From Mangifera indica (lineage: Eukaryota > Streptophyta > Magnoliopsida > Sapindales > Anacardiaceae), in the NCBI RefSeq assembly GCF_011075055.1, contig NC_058138.1:19938928-20002927 (forward strand): a DNA stretch of 64,000 nucleotides. Direction: 5' to 3'. The stretch's first letter is position 1, and every line of letters starts with the position of its first letter. The translations under genes were made by a program, and so were the position numbers. This document shows positions 63,888 to 64,000 of this stretch, in pieces. The notes below the pieces were generated by a model, which saw only the letters and a list, made by a program, of their open reading frames with translations, had not been told where the DNA came from and searched no databases.

Positions 63888-64000
63888 TTTCATCGCCACG
63901 CTTCAGTACGCTCTGTCCTCGAATCTATACAGCTCAGATTGCTGATTCCCTTGGTCTTCTCAGCAGTTCCCTGTAAGTGAAGCAGACTCTGTTGCCTGTC
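63888..64000 (-). CDS. Possible 3' end of a gene running off the window
   Basis: On the minus strand the last 113 bases are open in one frame to a TGA at 63890-63888, reading LLHLQGTAEKTKGISNLSCI near the middle. A second frame is also partly open. No similarity is recognised, and the stretch may be chance or a terminal exon of the next gene. Low confidence. Confidence 0.15.

Overview
The window is nuclear DNA of a flowering plant, almost certainly a eudicot. It is AT-rich, and its genes are split by GT-AG introns with T-rich tracts before the acceptors. The proteins are plant-specific or plant-typical: a plastid ferredoxin with transit peptide, a FANTASTIC FOUR protein, a GPI-anchored GH17 beta-1,3-glucanase and N-carbamoylputrescine amidase. 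The species cannot be named from the sequence. From memory, several genes lie in nearly the order of one Arabidopsis chromosome 2 segment (RPL10a, root ferredoxin, GH17 glucanase, EF-hand protein, histone-fold protein, SEC23-like protein, N-carbamoylputrescine amidase), so this looks like an ordinary collinear euchromatic block.

Layout. 1-1247 (+): 3' part of RPL10A. 2079-4176 (+): root-type ferredoxin with a 1.6-kb leader intron. 4177-12735: a transposon-rich gap holding an 827-bp foldback Mutator-like MITE with a 9-bp target duplication, then a decayed Mutator element with MuDR-like and DUF1985-like remnants. 12911-14585 (+): GPI-anchored glucanase. 17141-21438 (-): penta-EF-hand protein whose third intron carries a deleted copia element. 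22512-26377 (+): histone-fold subunit (DPB4/POLE3/NF-YB11 type). 26915-31078 (-): hnRNP Q/LIF2-like protein with three RRMs and a probable leader exon near 33.2 kb. 33474-34424: a diverged foldback element and a duplicated tail. 35653-43547 (-): 14-exon SEC23-like protein. 44222-46421 (+): RPS25, divergent from the SEC23-like gene. 48300-51210 (+): mitochondrial IF1-like protein with a C-terminal membrane segment. 52111-52775: second foldback MITE. 52941-58384 (+): N-carbamoylputrescine amidase. 60845-61735 (-): FANTASTIC FOUR-like protein. 61736-64000: no confident gene.

All exon junctions given were joined by hand using reading phase. Total lengths agree with the family lengths I remember (RPS25 108 aa, N-carbamoylputrescine amidase 301 aa, SEC23-like 744 aa, hnRNP Q-like 490 aa). 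The genes are housekeeping or developmental functions (translation, redox, secretion, chromatin and RNA, mitochondrial energy, polyamines) that share a neighbourhood by ancestry and do not form one pathway. I found no undescribed defence-like or operon-like system. The most original material is the foldback Mutator-like family (two clear copies, one diverged copy and fragments), the convergent decayed Mutator element, and some unusual gene structures: a GC-AG intron, a 19-bp microexon and a start-codon-only coding exon.
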